DNA of 64,000 nucleotides. Source: Polytrichum commune (Eukaryota > Streptophyta > Polytrichopsida > Polytrichales > Polytrichaceae). Of the stretch, positions 1 to 11,563 are shown piece after piece (the stretch's first letter is position 1; each line of letters opens with the position of its first letter). The position numbers were made by a program, and so were the translations under genes. The DNA lies in contig OX485803.1 in the NCBI GenBank assembly GCA_950295325.1, forward strand, positions 72,677,554 to 72,741,553. The letters are read 5' to 3'. The notes under the pieces are model-generated. The model was not told where the DNA came from. It saw nothing but the letters and a program-made list of their open reading frames with translations, and made no database searches.

Positions 1-639
1 TTTACCAAAAGTATCATACTTACCCAAATATCATAAGTAGTTAGTATCCGCACCAAAGAATATGATATAACTTAGTTGGTAAAAAAATGTTCTTGGATAT
101 AAAAGGAAAAAAAAAGTAGCAATACATAACTCCAAATGGTAACCCATACTAATAGGAAAATTTTATGTACTTAGCAATAGTACCATGCATTAATTTATTT
201 TATATATAGATAAATATAGTTATTTTTTGGGGCGGGGGAGAAGGGTAATAGTGTGGTGGAGGTGGAATTAGAATTATGGTATAAGTAAATTTTTTAATAT
301 ATATTTTTAATTTATTTTGTATGTAGCCACTAGTACGTGGGTCATAGGTGTGCTGTCATAGGTCATTATAGCTCTTAAACCAGTTAGGTAGCCGGCCCAA
401 CAACCAATTAAAAAAAATCAAAGTGTCTAGATTGGTGTCATTTTCATAACACCATCCATCGCAATTATGCGTCATGACTGCGTTTGCAATGCAATCATTC
501 CGCAATATTATGCTAACCTTGTGAAGGATTATTTTTATTCATTTATCAATTAATCTCGTTGTAGTGGTTAATAAAAGTTACATAGTAAAATATTGAGTCA
601 ATTGGAGAAATTTTGATTTACAAAGTTCCTTAATAAGTA
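1..639. other. AT-rich intergenic DNA, no gene seen
   Basis: No ORF of note, no RNA gene and no clear repeat was recognised on either strand. The stretch ends at the TA dinucleotide (638-639) that forms the left target site of the mariner-like element. Confidence 0.6.
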
Positions 640-670
640 CTCCCTCCGTTTCATATCAAAAGTTACGTTT
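640..670 (+). repeat. Left TIR of mariner-like element
   Basis: 31-bp inverted repeat, an exact reverse complement of 2540-2570, preceded by the TA target site. Confidence 0.95.
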
Positions 671-926
671 CACTAAATATGTGGGATTAAGGTCATTTTT
701 CGCATTTTTAGCACGAAATTGTGTGCGTTGTATAGCTCTCACTAAGCACTTTCCGGTGAGCTAGGGGTGTCCAAAAAAAAATCAAAATTTTTTTAACACC
801 AATTTCATTGGAAGCCCGTCATTTTGGGCGGATGGCACCGAAGCTCATTTGCTAATGAGTAGTGAGGTTGAGACTCGTGCTCCTTAAGGTTTGTGTTTAG
901 GGTTAGGGTTTTTGAGAAGAAACGGC

Positions 927-2329
927 ATGGCGATGTCCATTTCTGATGAAATCGATGTTGACGGTGATGCTCATGGAGTGGAGATGGAGCCCATTGTGAA
1001 CAACAAGAAAAAGCCCAACCTGGGTAATGAGAACCGCTAGTTGATCTACCAAAAGTTGTTCGCCAAGCAGCGAGACGATGGATCGCTCCCGAAAGGTGTT
1101 TTACTCAATGTTGGCAAGGAGTTCGGTGTCACACGTCAATCCATCTCGCAAATCTGGAATCGTGGAAAGCAATCACTTGCGGCTGGCGATCGGTTGGCCA
1201 ACATATTGAATCGTAAGCAAAAGACAGGTCGCAAGAAGAAAATCATCGACATGGATCGGATTAAGGCGGTTCCGCTAAGACAACGCGGAACTCTGCGGGC
1301 ATTAGCAGCTGCGCTTGGCGACGTGTCATCCACGACCAGTCATTGTCGCATTAAGGACAAGAGTCTCAGATTCCATTCAAGTGCGGTTAAGCCTTTCCTC
1401 ACCGATGTGAACAAGTTGGAGCGGTTGAAGTTTTGCCTGTCCATGTTGACGTACGACACCTTGCAGCACCGGGATTACGAGTTCGACAGCATGATGTGGC
1501 GTATCCATTTGGACAAAAAGTGGTTCCAGGTGACGAGAACCCAGACCGGATACATCCTTGCGCCAGACGAGACGGACCCTCATCGTACGTGCAAGAGCAA
1601 GCGCTTTATTGACAAGATCATGTTCCTCTATGTTGTCGCGCGACCTCGATGGGATACAGTTCGGAATCAATATTTCGACGGCAAGATCGGAATGTACCCA
1701 TTCATTAGGGTTGAGAAGGCCAAGAGGGCCAGCCGCAATCGCCCAAGAGGGCAGACATGATCAAGCCGGTGGATGTCGATCGGGAAATGTCGCGTCGGAT
1801 GCTGATCGAGAAGGTGCTCCCAGACATTCGTGCGAATTTCCCGAAAGGATGGGACGGGATGGGCCTTGAACGGGAGATTGAGCTTCAGCAAGACAACGCG
1901 ACACCCCATGTTAATGGCGATGATGAAGAGCTCGCTCCTGAGCTCGTCAAGGACGGCATCAAGATCGTGCTCGTCAATCAGCCGCCGAATTCGCCTGACA
2001 TGAACGTTCTAGACTTGGGATTCTTCCGCGCAATTCAATCGTTGCAACACACTCTGCCTCAAGAGGGGTACGCTGGGATCATCAATGCGACAACAAAGGC
2101 CTTCGAATTGATGTCGACGGACGCGTTGAACAATGTTTTTCTCACTTGGCAGTCGTGCATGATTGAGGCCATCATGACTGAGGGTTCGAATCACTATAAG
2201 ATTCCACACATGGGAAAGGCAGCGTTGCAGAGCAGGGGCGAACTTCTTCACACTTTGCGTTGTTTGGCAGAAATTGTTAGGAATGCTCGTGAATTTGTTG
2301 AAGGCAACACGCCCGTTCATCACCATTGA
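927..2329 (+). pseudogene. Mariner-like (DD39D) transposase, disrupted
   Basis: Transposase of the plant mariner type, which would cut and paste the surrounding element. The likely start is the ATG at 927. A TAG at 1038-1040 interrupts the frame, and a shift of frame near 1745-1757 separates an N-terminal half (open 1041-1760) from a C-terminal half (open 1757-2329). The N-terminal part has a helix-turn-helix-like segment (GVTRQSISQIWNRG). The catalytic triad is visible: D in HLDKKWF at 1512, D in QQDNATPH at 1892, and D in NVLDLGFF at 2012, with 39 residues between the second and third, as in the plant DD39D group. Other family motifs seen are PHRTCKSK, GKIGMYPF and PPNSPDMN. With one nonsense codon and one frameshift no intact product is expected. 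Identity is secure. Confidence 0.93.
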
Positions 2330-2539
2330 CGAATGATACACATAAAACCGTGTTGATGTTTGGGTTTAGGTTGAGTTCAAAAATCAATTGTTAAATAAGT
2401 GTAAATTGTTAGTTGATTGACTTGGTAGTTCATCAGCGACAACATTTACATTGTTTATAGCAACATTCCAATTCGTTTGACGAAGTTTGAAAGAACTTTC
2501 ACCAAACGTATCTTTTGTTTCGTAACGCAAATTATGTCC

Positions 2540-2570
2540 AAACGTAACTTTTGATATGAAACGGAGGGAG
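2540..2570 (-). repeat. Right TIR of mariner-like element
   Basis: 31-bp inverted repeat, exact partner of 640-670, followed by TA at 2571-2572. Confidence 0.95.
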
Positions 2571-2572
2571 TA

Positions 2573-3721
2573 ACATCCTAAGAGGATAAGTATTAAAAGA
2601 GTATTTGATGATTCTTTTAGGATTGACTAGGCCAAAGTCAATCAATAAGTAGTTGATAACGATAAGAGTTTAAAATACTTTAAGAATTCAAAGTAACTAT
2701 GCACCAAAACGATCAAATGAGTGTAGCAAATGATATTGACTAGCGAAAACGTCATTTTGATCCAACCAATTCACCTCGATAATGTAAGATCCAATTTGAC
2801 AAGTGTTTTTTAACACTATCAAATCAAAAATTGATAAAAAAAAAATTAAATGAAAAAAATCGACAGTAGCTAAAATGATCCAATGCAAGGGGGGGACGTG
2901 CTCAAGCAAGAGTCAACAAAATGACTCATTTAGAGCATTAAATTTTTATTGATGCATTTTTTATATTCTCCAATTTCAGTTGTTTTCTAAGTTTTAGACT
3001 TCAAAAAATACAAGCTTCTTCATTTTTACTTTTCAGGTTTTTTAATTCCAACCGTTTGCGACCTTAATTAACACCATCCTTGATTGAAGGACCCATTACT
3101 TAGTAACTTAATAGTTTTGAATGATAATGTTTTCTAAGAGGGAGTGAGGTTGTTGTCATCATTTCATAAAAAATTATTTGTAAAATTCATTAAATTCTTG
3201 TTCTCTTGTTTAAGGTTGCACTGTATTCTTTCTTTATATGTTGGTGAAGTATAATTAGAATCTATGGAATGTTGCATTAGTTAGTGATTTAAGGCCGAAA
3301 AGGACAACAAACTTTAGAAATTTACTAAATCTTACTCTAAGGTCCAATTCTACCATCTCGTATATGCATAGATAGCTATTAAAGTTTATTTCCAACAAAA
3401 TTAGATTTATAGAAATCCAAATGTCCATTTAGAAATAATAGGCATTTTTGTAAAATAACTTGTATTTTTATACTGTTGATTTTGTGACTTCAGCCCGACA
3501 CGCTAGAGTGTTTATTTTCTACGAATTTTATACTTCTAGGTAGATATTGAAGTTATATTTTTATTCTAACTGGTATTATTTCATTCTAAAAAATTTACTA
3601 GAAGTTATGAGCATTTTTATAAGATAGCTGAGAAAAACTTCTCATCTTCACCTTCTTTTTTAAATAATTTGAAATTTAAAAATATCATATTAATTTTACA
3701 ATTATCTTATATTTGAATTTT
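2573..3721. other. AT-rich DNA without recognisable gene
   Basis: Low-complexity AT-rich sequence. Only short chance ORFs such as 2697-2909 on the minus strand are present, and none has a recognisable motif. Confidence 0.5.
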
Positions 3722-3911
3722 AGTATGATAAGTACATTAAAAGGGTCTAAGTTGTTTATTCGACAGCATCTAAGTTTGTATGATACTAATTATAATATGT
3801 TTAGAAGGTCTTATTATGACATTTTCACTCACAAGACTTTAAAATATTAAAATGTATTATTTATGAACTAAGGAGAAGTCCAAACCAAGTCCTTGGTTTA
3901 AAAACCTAAAG
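3722..3911 (+). repeat. Left copy of a diverged ~190-bp direct repeat
   Basis: This segment resembles 5217-5407 in the same orientation. Shared words in the same order include aaaagggtctaag, actaaggaNaagtccaaacca and aacctaaagNg. The two copies lie about 1.5 kb apart and flank a decayed gag sequence, so they may be remains of the two LTRs of one old element. Divergence is high and the ends were not defined. Confidence 0.55.
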
Positions 3912-4654
3912 GGTTTTTTTTTTTTTTGATTTTACATTTTGGTGCGTCCGTCGGTAGTCTAAAGAATAATCTTGATTTTAGTAAGATAGTTTTAGTGTTT
4001 AGATGTTTATAGACAACAAAGATATATGTAGTATAGAGTAAATGTAGAAGTAGAGGTTCATCATAATTATATATAAAATAATAATAAATGATTGGTTAAA
4101 ACATATAGAATTAATTTATGGTCGATGTTTTTGTGTCCAATTCCGAATGCGTAGCGATTCAAACCATAAAACCTTCAAATGATGATACATTACCTCTACG
4201 ATATTTGAGGATAATACTATCTGGAAGCAACCGCTTTTTGAACTCATCTCACTACACAACTCTTGGCGTACGGGAATTAAGATGAAACGATGTATTAAAC
4301 TAGGAATATATATATATATTTAAATTTTTTTTTCACAGCTTTAAGGCGGTACATCGTTATAGATGGTGATAAAGTTTACAAAATTTCGACTCGTTGTTTG
4401 AACATAATTGATTGATTAATTTTTTTTTGTTTTTTTTTAAATTGGGTAAACATGAAATGTATTGTTCTTATTTGAGTAATTATAGAGTGACTAGATCACA
4501 ACTAAATACAAAATTCTATTTGTAATATGATAGAAAAAAATAATAAGATGAATGTAGGCTGTCGATACTTAGTATGGCTTTTCAAGCACCTTATCCATGG
4601 TGCAATCTTTGGGGCTTCCTCCCGCTATTTTTATGATTTAATTTTTCTCGTTTG

Positions 4655-4960
4655 ATGGAAGGTCTAACCAAGATCCATGGGCTGATATAAATGTTTTATG
4701 ATATAGTGCTTATATATTTGATCAATAATGACCATTATGGTTTACTTTGGTTTTCCTCTAGCTTGAAAGATAAAACACTAGAATGGTTTTGCTCTAATTC
4801 TACCTCATATTTTTTTATGTGATCTTCTTTTCGAGATGCGTTTTTACAAAAATTTGAGACCGTTGTAGATTAACGTGATACGCTTATTGTGTTGTCTCAA
4901 TTAAAGCAAATAGAACATAAGACTATCATGGAGTTTCGTGGTGTTTCAAATCGGTGAAGG
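4655..4960 (+). pseudogene. Decayed Ty3/gypsy gag relic
   Basis: Reading the plus strand with stops ignored gives FDGRSNQDPWADINVL, then SLKDKTLEWFCSNS, then FRDAFLQKFE and LSQLKQIEHKTIMEF. This order is that of the retrotransposon Gag domain: the DGxxDPxxW start, LxGxAxxWF, the FLxxF segment, and LxxLKQxxxxxxxEF. Several in-frame stops and frame changes show long inactivity. The relic sits between two similar 190-bp direct repeats, so it probably belongs to an old LTR element separate from the nested cluster downstream. No pol was found next to it. Confidence 0.65.
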
Positions 4961-5216
4961 ATGGGTGTGATGCGGCTTAGCTTAAAAAAAATTAATTTAA
5001 AAAAATTTGGTTTCTTCCTTGAGGCGTTATAATAGTGTGTGTTGTGGAAGGTAGTTATGTAAGATCCGACAACTGTGCAACAAACGATGAAACTCTTTTT
5101 GATGATTGAAAGAATAGATCCAAAAATGGATAAGGTAAGATATAAAAAGGTGTCAATGCTTCAATATTTTCCAGTATCTATGGATATGCCTCAATAGACC
5201 ATTTTGTATTTTAATT

Positions 5217-5407
5217 TTAATAGGATAACTATCATAAAAGGGTCTAAGCTATATATTACACGACAACTAAACTTGTATTAAATTAATCAAACATTTAGAA
5301 TGGTTAATTGGGACATTTTTATTCACAAGGCTTCTGAATCTTAAAAGAGGTCATTCGTGAACTAAGGATAAGTCCAAACCATCCCTTTGACTTGGAAACC
5401 TAAAGAG
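5217..5407 (+). repeat. Right copy of a diverged ~190-bp direct repeat
   Basis: Partner of 3722-3911, same orientation; see that entry. Confidence 0.55.
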
Positions 5408-5410
5408 TGT

Positions 5411-5897
5411 TTATTTTACCTCACAAACCTCATTTTTGTACTAGTGAGAGGTGGTCTATAAAATATTCATGACATGTATTTATTTTCGTATGGTTGGATC
5501 AAGTAAGTTGTTGGTGTTGGGGTGGTGGTTATTGGTAGGCTTATATGTGGTAATAATGGTTGATTGTGATGTGAATGTTAGTGTGGCTAGGAGCAATTAC
5601 TTACTTGGTTTGTTGAATGGCGTCTTTAATTAATTTTCAGGATGCTTTGTATTTTGTTTTAAGATTTATTTTAATGATATATTATTTGGATGGTTGGGTT
5701 TTAGACTTAATTGATAGTTGTATTGCTATACATGTAGAATTTGTTTAGATATTTATGGGCACTATTTTTTTGTTTAGTAGATAATAATACGTATCTAGGA
5801 GCTTTTCACTATGTTTTCTCTATTGATGTTTTTTTGTGTAAGACATTTTTGTTAATTTGCGTCAATGTGTAGTTCATATGTTCTTTCTAATAAGACA
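5411..5897. other. AT-rich DNA, no gene seen
   Basis: Short ORFs only (for example 5451-5633) with no family motif. Confidence 0.5.
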
Positions 5898-5974
5898 CCA
5901 CGGGCCTTGGCTTGGTTGTTAGGGCTCATGGCCCCCAATATGAGGAGGTTGTGGGTTCTATTCCCCATGCCGGC
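5898..5974 (+). mobile_element. Possible tRNA-derived SINE head
   Basis: The segment contains an A-box-like stretch (ggcttggttgttaggg) and a B-box-like stretch (gggttctattcccc, about 5953-5966) at the spacing of a tRNA-derived Pol III promoter, as in plant SINEs. The 3' part is cut by the retrotransposon that begins at 5981. No A tail or target duplication could be assigned. It could also be a decayed tRNA gene. Confidence 0.4.
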
Positions 5975-7197
5975 GTGGTGTGTGAGCCCAAAGTATGTGC
6001 CCACATGTGCTCTTAATCTCATAGAACATTAAAATGTAGATTTAGTTGCTACACTGAATATTCGAAAAGATAAAAAGAATTATGTTTTTTAGCATGAATT
6101 TGAATTAATTTAGAAGCTTGGTGGTGAGTTACTTAGTGCTAGAATTTTGGAGGAATTAAGTTAGGAGTTAGTTGTGGGTTGTTAAGTGTTTGTAGTATAG
6201 AAGGATTAAGTTAAGGGTAGTTGTAGGTAGTTAAGTACGTAGGGTTAAGGTTAAGGGAGGCCAAGCCTCCTTGCTTGGAATGGGACTTGTGGTTGTTCAT
6301 TTTAGGGGGGGACTCAGTGTGCCCTAGGGAAATCCGGATCACCGGACAGGTGAGGCAATTGGTGCAGCTGCCAAAAAACAGGACACTTGTCAGCCCTAAA
6401 CCCACACCCTTTACGCGTCCTAGTCTTGGTGAGAGCTAAGGCTAACATGCACCTGATTTGTATGTCTGACCTAGTGCCACTGAGTCACACTCTCTCTCCA
6501 ATGGAAGCATTTATAAATCTCACACTTTTATTTAGAGAGCACAAGGTAATCAGTGTTTAAAAACACTCTGGCACCTTGTGATCACTTAACACCCACATTC
6601 CTTTCATAAAACCAACATGAAATGCTACTTAGACCATTACACTTCCTACCTACTGTGAGGCCTAAACCCCCACCCTTATGCGTCTGAGTCCGGGTGAAGA
6701 TTCAGACCTCACACGAATTCAAGTGGCCTCACATGCACCATTGAGACTTACCTCCATAGCACCCACAAAATAAATGAAGATCACACAACTTTATTCAACA
6801 AGGACAAGGTCACTAGTATTTAGAAATACTTCTTGTCCTTGTGATTATTGCAACACCACTCCAAATTGAAACCTACAGCTATAGTTTACTAATCATCCTA
6901 ATTACTTGCCCATAGCCTTGTGCAACGCCAATCCCACAGTGGCATGCCAAGCCTTCCTCCCAACTAGCCTCTACCTAATTAACCCATAATTAAGTATGTC
7001 CCCCTTGGTACCCTAATTACTCTACCTACTACCTAATCACTAAGTGCTCCAACTTCCCAATTGCTGGAATCCACATATCTCTTGTCCATCCTTTAAATTA
7101 TTATCAGCTGCTTGACCATGTGATAACTTCAGTATGCACAAGGTGCCTCGAACCCACCAATATGGCAGCTGGATGCATTCAACCCCTCAACTACCTT

Positions 7198-8104
7198 TAT
7201 GAGCCCAAAATGGTTGCTCATATTTGTTTTATGTTTAAAACTTAGTTGAAGTTGCATTTGACGTCATTATTGAAACAACAAAAAGTATTAAAAAGAGTGA
7301 GGCTTGGTGTGGAGTTATGTTTTAGGGCTTAGGCTTATTTTGTGTGGTTAATTAGAAGCTTAGCGGCATTAGGGGGTGTTTTGGTTAATTGAGTGGTGTT
7401 TGATGAAGCAAGGGAAAGGTCCTTGGGTTTAAGTGTTTGAATTAGGACATGTCCATGTTGGTTTAAGGTTGGGGGTTTAGTGGATAAGCTTGAGTGTTCC
7501 TCTCCACAAAGGATTTATGACCTTGAGTTTTGGAGGTATCTCTCTCTCTCTCTCTTTCTCGTACTAGGAGAGAGGAGGAGCTGAGTTTTAGTAGAGGTGC
7601 AAGGCAGCTGGGATTCGGCCAGCAACATTCGGCCAAAGAGTTAGTTCTAGGTTCGAAGGCAGCTGGGATTCGGCCCAGCCAGCTGGGTTTCAAGCTCGAA
7701 GTTAGTCCCGGGTACACACTAGTTGCCACGGTTGAATTAAGGTGGGGATGGTAGTGGCATCCACCTTGTGACACAATATAGGCTAGTTAGCTAGGAGTAG
7801 CATATGGGGTTAGCCTAAGTAATTAGTTAATCAGTAAGTAGGAAAACCACAACATGCTAGGTGGTGGCATTAAGTATTCATTAGATGTGTGGGTTTTACG
7901 ATGGGATGCATTACGGGGGTGACATTAGAGAAGAGCGTTCTTCAACGCTTGTATCCTCGCCATGGAATAAATTGGAGTGCCAAAATTGATGTGAGCTATA
8001 ATGGAGGTTGATGATGTGGGAAGATCTAACTAGGCTAGCATGAATGTGATACCCATGCACTCACCCAGACTACGACGCATAAGGGTGGGTGGTTTGGCCT
8101 CACA
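7198..8104 (+). mobile_element. Solo LTR, plus orientation
   Basis: A 907-bp copy that starts TATGAGCCCAAAATGG and ends GTTTGGCCTCACA, with the perfect TSD acctt (7193-7197 and 8105-8109). The hairpin is at 7934-7949 (AGCGTT, loop CTTC, AACGCT). A TATA-like box (tattaaaaagagtg) lies near 7287. A TC microsatellite is at about 7539-7560, and short GCAGCTGGGATTCGGCC repeats lie at about 7607-7690. ORFs 7463-7774 (minus) and 7530-7754 (plus) fall in this LTR and are not considered genes. Confidence 0.92.
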
Positions 8105-8174
8105 ACCTTGCAACAGTAACAAACAGCTTCAATTTACCCACACATTCGGTAACTGCTGTCGATTGTAGCGTCCC

Positions 8175-8187
8175 CAGGGTTGTCTAT
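8175..8187 (+). repeat. Left TIR of giant hAT
   Basis: CAGGGTTGTCTAT, an exact inverse of 23152-23164, preceded by TSD agcgtccc. Confidence 0.93.
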
Positions 8188-8254
8188 CGCGACGTCATGA
8201 CGGTGTCGTGCCGTCATGTCAGGTCGTGTCGTGACGGACCCCTCCGTCACGACA
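8188..8254. promoter_or_regulatory. Left subterminal repeats, likely transposase binding sites
   Basis: Several copies of an imperfect palindromic word lie just inside the TIR: gacgtcatgacgg (8191), ccgtcatg (8211), cgtgtcgtgacgg (8225) and ccgtcacgacac (8243). Subterminal repeats of this kind are known transposase binding sites in hAT elements such as Ac; the role here is inferred. Confidence 0.65.
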
Positions 8255-8454
8255 CAATAGGGTCCACGTAGGGTCAACATAGGGGGAATGGACTAGGGTG
8301 GGTAAAATACTTACCTTCTTGCCAAGGTGGCGTCCTATGTGGCAGAAAACGCCGACGTGGATGTGCATATTTCCCTTGCCAAGTAAACCATTTTGCCATT
8401 GTGTTTAGGGTTCTGTTAAAATCAAAGTAGAAAAATATGACTAAGGAGGGTGTG

Positions 8455-9288
8455 GGGCGGCCGGGGGCGGACGGTGGGGCGGACGGGAGAGGGGGGTGGT
8501 GCGGACGGCGGAGGGGGGTGGTGCGGACGGCGGAGGGGGGTGGAGCGGACGGACGGGGGGTGGTGCGGACGGGGGAGGGGGGTGGTGCGGATGGACGGGG
8601 GGTGGAGCGGACGGGGGAGGGGGGTGGAGCGGACGGGGGTGGGGCGGATGGAGGGGGGTGGAGCGGACGGGGGAGGGGGTGGAGCGGACGGGGGTGGGGG
8701 TTGAGCGGACGGGGGTGGGGCGGAAGGGGGTTGGGAACGGGGGGGAGAACGCTGGAGCGGACGGGGGAACGCGGGGGCGGATGGGGGGAACGCGGAGGGC
8801 TCCGTCCGCCCCAAGTTCCCTCACGTCCGCCCCACGTTCCCCCGCCGTGCGTTCACGTTCCCACCCGTTTCCTAACGTCCGCACCCGTTCCCTACCGCGT
8901 TCCCCCTAGTCCGCACCCGTTCCCCCCCAGTCCGCACCCGTTCCCTTCCCGTCCGCCCCGCGTTCCCTTCCCGTCCGCCCCGCATTCCCTTCCTGTCCGC
9001 CCACGTTCCCTCCCGTCCGCCCACGTTCCCTCCCGTCCGCCCCACGTTCCCTCCCGTCCGCCCCATGTTCCCTCCCGTCCGCGCTACGTTCCCCTCCCGG
9101 CCGCGCTACGTTCCCCTCCCGTCCGCCCGCGTTCCCCTCCAGTCCGCCCCACGTTCCCCTCCCGTCCACCCCATGTTCCCGTACGTTCCCTCCCGTCCGC
9201 GCTCCGTTCCCTTCCGTCCGCTCGAGTTCCCCTACGTCCGCCCCCTCGTTCCCTCCGTCCGCCCCCGCGTTCCCACGTTCCCCATACG
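8455..9288. repeat. GC-rich minisatellite array 1 (with internal inversion)
   Basis: Tandem G-rich units such as gcggacgggggaggggggtg occupy about 8455-8800. Near 8800 the array flips, and from there to about 9288 the plus strand carries C-rich units such as cgttccctcccgtccgcc. The change lies at a palindrome-like junction (gggaacgcggagggc/tccgtccgcccc). The array ends about 60 bp before the TATA box at 9351. The long Pro/Arg- and Gly-rich ORFs here are by-products of the repeat. Confidence 0.92.
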
Positions 9289-9350
9289 TCCTTTTCGTGC
9301 CCCATGTCAAATCCGACCGGGATCCCATAATGATTGTGCTCCCCTTTGCC

Positions 9351-9358
9351 TATATAAA
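9351..9358 (+). promoter_or_regulatory. TATA box for the kinase-like gene
   Basis: TATATAAA, about 230 bp before the ATG at 9584, immediately after minisatellite array 1. A pyrimidine-rich leader with repeated ttcactcac words follows. A possible 3' splice site (tttttttcccag) lies near 9510. Confidence 0.6.
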
Positions 9359-9583
9359 GCCGTGGGGTTTTAGTTCCCCTCACTTTCCTCTCCTCCCACC
9401 ACAAAGGGACCCGAGACCTTGTTGCCGTCCCAAGGACAGTGGCACCGCGCGGGTCTCAGGGGGTTTGGGAGGGCAGGGCAAATTGTGGGGGAACCCTCGC
9501 AATTTTTTTCCCAGATTCACGCACTCATTTCTACATTCACTCACTCCTTTTTACATTCACTCACTCACGCGGTTTTTTTCACG

Positions 9584-11500
9584 ATGGAGGGGGAGGACAT
9601 TGCTCCTTACCAAGACGAGGATACGAGGCTGCACCGTGCTTGGCTCCAAAGCACTGCACTTGCGCATACTGGAGAGGGTACGGGAAGCGAGGCCGGAAGT
9701 GGAAGCACTGCAGCACGTCCCCCACGTCCAGATCCTTTTCGGTTTGACGAAGAGTTCTTTGCAGTTGGCCATTCAGGAGGCAACCAAACACGTGGAAGCC
9801 GTGGAACACGTGGGAGTCGGGGAAACAGTGGACATAGAGGGAGAACAGGAAGGGGACCAAGCTCAGGCAGTTCCACCGATATAAATGCAACCACTCATGG
9901 AGAGTCCGTGCCACCACGATCTCCAACACGGCGGACATCAAGACCGGAGAGCCCTGCACGTGATGTACCTCAGGGTTCGGAGCATGGTGAAAGACGGGGA
10001 CAAAAACGCCCAGCAATTTCGGAAGGGACGGAGGAGGGGTCCGGGGTTTCAGGTTTGCAATCGAGGAAAAGGAAAAATAGAGGCAAACGCGACCCGCGGA
10101 TCGATGAGGCTCGAAACCATTGTAGGGTCGTGCTGTTGGAGTGGTTTAGAAATAACAACATGGTTTATTTGGAAAAAAAATACCTCAATGATGGTACAAA
10201 GGGGTTGGATTTGGTGAGGAACGATTTGATTCTTATTCTCACGGAAGCCACGGCTGGAGCGGAGTTTGAAGATGCTAGGGGCATGAGCGATTGGGGCACC
10301 TGGATTGAACAACAAGCCGTGGAAGCAATCTACAATCCAACAATGGCATATGATGTTGTGCATCCTAGCGAGGGAAGTAGTAGTGGCAGGAAGTCCGAGC
10401 TGTACATGAAGCTAGAGAATTGGAAAAGAGGCGTAATAGCAGCAAAAGGAACATCCGCCCGCAACCTTCCCATTTTTATTGACAGGCAGATGGCAGACAA
10501 CATTGCCACTCAGGGCCGGCAGGGTGTCATATGGTTGCCTAGGAATGCGGAGATCAAAGCCTTGGATAAGGAAATCTTCTAAGGGACCTTCGGAGTGGTG
10601 CGGAAAGTCGCAATTCATGGAGCATCATTCATCCCTAGCTGGATAGAGTGGGCTGGGAAGACCATGAAGGCCACGAATAGTTTGGAGAATCGAAAGGAAC
10701 GTTCAGTTGAAGCATTGGCGTGTCCAGTAGATCATCCTGGGGTAATCAAGCTACAATACCTCAATATGAAAACATACGAATCCTATTCGATGTGGTGGAA
10801 TGGAGGCTCCTTGAAAAATATGAGGATCTATAACTTCAGCGTTCCGAAAACCCACGAGCGCACAATCCTTCACATGCATGGGCCAGACTTTGAAGCACGG
10901 AAACGGTTGGTTGTATATCGAAGGCATCGAGCTTATTTGGCATGGGCTCTAATGTGCATTGTGGATGTAGTGCACAAGCATGACGTGTTGCACAATGACC
11001 TTAATCCCAACAATGTCATGCTGCATTTCCCACAAGACCGTGAGAACACGGTTTACATTGGTGTGTGTGATTGGGGCATGGCATCCTGGGGAGGTGAAGA
11101 CGCACCCTCCAACTATGGAAAAGATTCAGTGGATGAGATGAACAAGCACAAAGCAAAATACAACTGTGCTGGTCCAGAATTATTCCATGTACGAGGGCAA
11201 CGTGGAACATCCACCTCTCCGGTGAGGATGGCTCGGAAACATAGGCACACGTTTCTATCGGAGTCTTTCTCAGTGGGTGCTTTGGCAAAGAAGATTTATG
11301 CCAGGGATGCGACTTCCCCCTTGTTTCACCTAAACAATGATCCAAATGGCTTGAATATGCGGTTTGAGTTAGCATTGGATTCATTGACGAAGACCAATCC
11401 AGCGGAAAGGTCAACCATCACACACGTAGTGAACATTTTGAAGTCCCCTCCATACAACATGGTTAACCCGACAATGTGCTTCCGTGACATTGCAAAATAG
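9584..11500 (+). pseudogene. Protein-kinase-like cargo gene with RGG-rich N-terminus, one in-frame stop
   Basis: The start chosen is the ATG at 9584 (MEGEDIAPYQDED), downstream of the TATA box. The same frame is open for 332 codons, has a single TAA at 10580-10582, and is open again to 11500. The N-terminal ~150 residues are low complexity with RG/GR repeats (TRGSRGTRGSRG) and Ser/Pro stretches, followed by a basic KRKNRGKR. After the stop comes a kinase fold: glycine loop GTFGVVRKV, a catalytic loop HNDLNPNNVM (D at 10997, usual HRDLKPEN), DWG in place of DFG (11069), and CAGPEL in place of the APE motif. The stop lies exactly at the glycine loop. It may be a nonsense mutation, or part of a missed intron, since TCTAAG could act as an acceptor. 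The missing catalytic-loop Lys makes activity doubtful; a pseudokinase is possible. Confidence 0.75.
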
Positions 11501-11563
11501 ATTTTTTTTGTTTTTTTTGCAGCAATTTTGAATCATACCAATTTTGTAACCGTTGGAGATGTA

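Larger units (their letters stand above)
640..2570 (+). mobile_element. Plant mariner-like element, complete ends, broken transposase
   Basis: A 1,931-bp element with perfect 31-bp terminal inverted repeats (640-670 and 2540-2570) beginning CTCCCTCCGTTTC. It is flanked by TA on both sides (638-639 and 2571-2572), the target duplication of the Tc1/mariner superfamily. The CTCCCTCCGT start is the known hallmark of plant mariner and Stowaway elements. The interior encodes one transposase on the plus strand, disrupted by an in-frame stop and a frameshift. The perfect TIRs imply that the ends could still be recognised if an active transposase were supplied in trans; that is inference. Confidence 0.95.

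Noticed and set aside
8422-9404. Long Pro/Arg-, Gly- or Ser-rich ORFs on both strands
   Set aside because: They follow the GC-rich minisatellite in every frame and have no start, domain or codon signal apart from repeat composition.
10580-10582. Programmed stop-codon readthrough between the N-terminus and the kinase domain
   Set aside because: The context after TAA (ggg acc) is not a known readthrough motif; a mutation or a missed intron is simpler.
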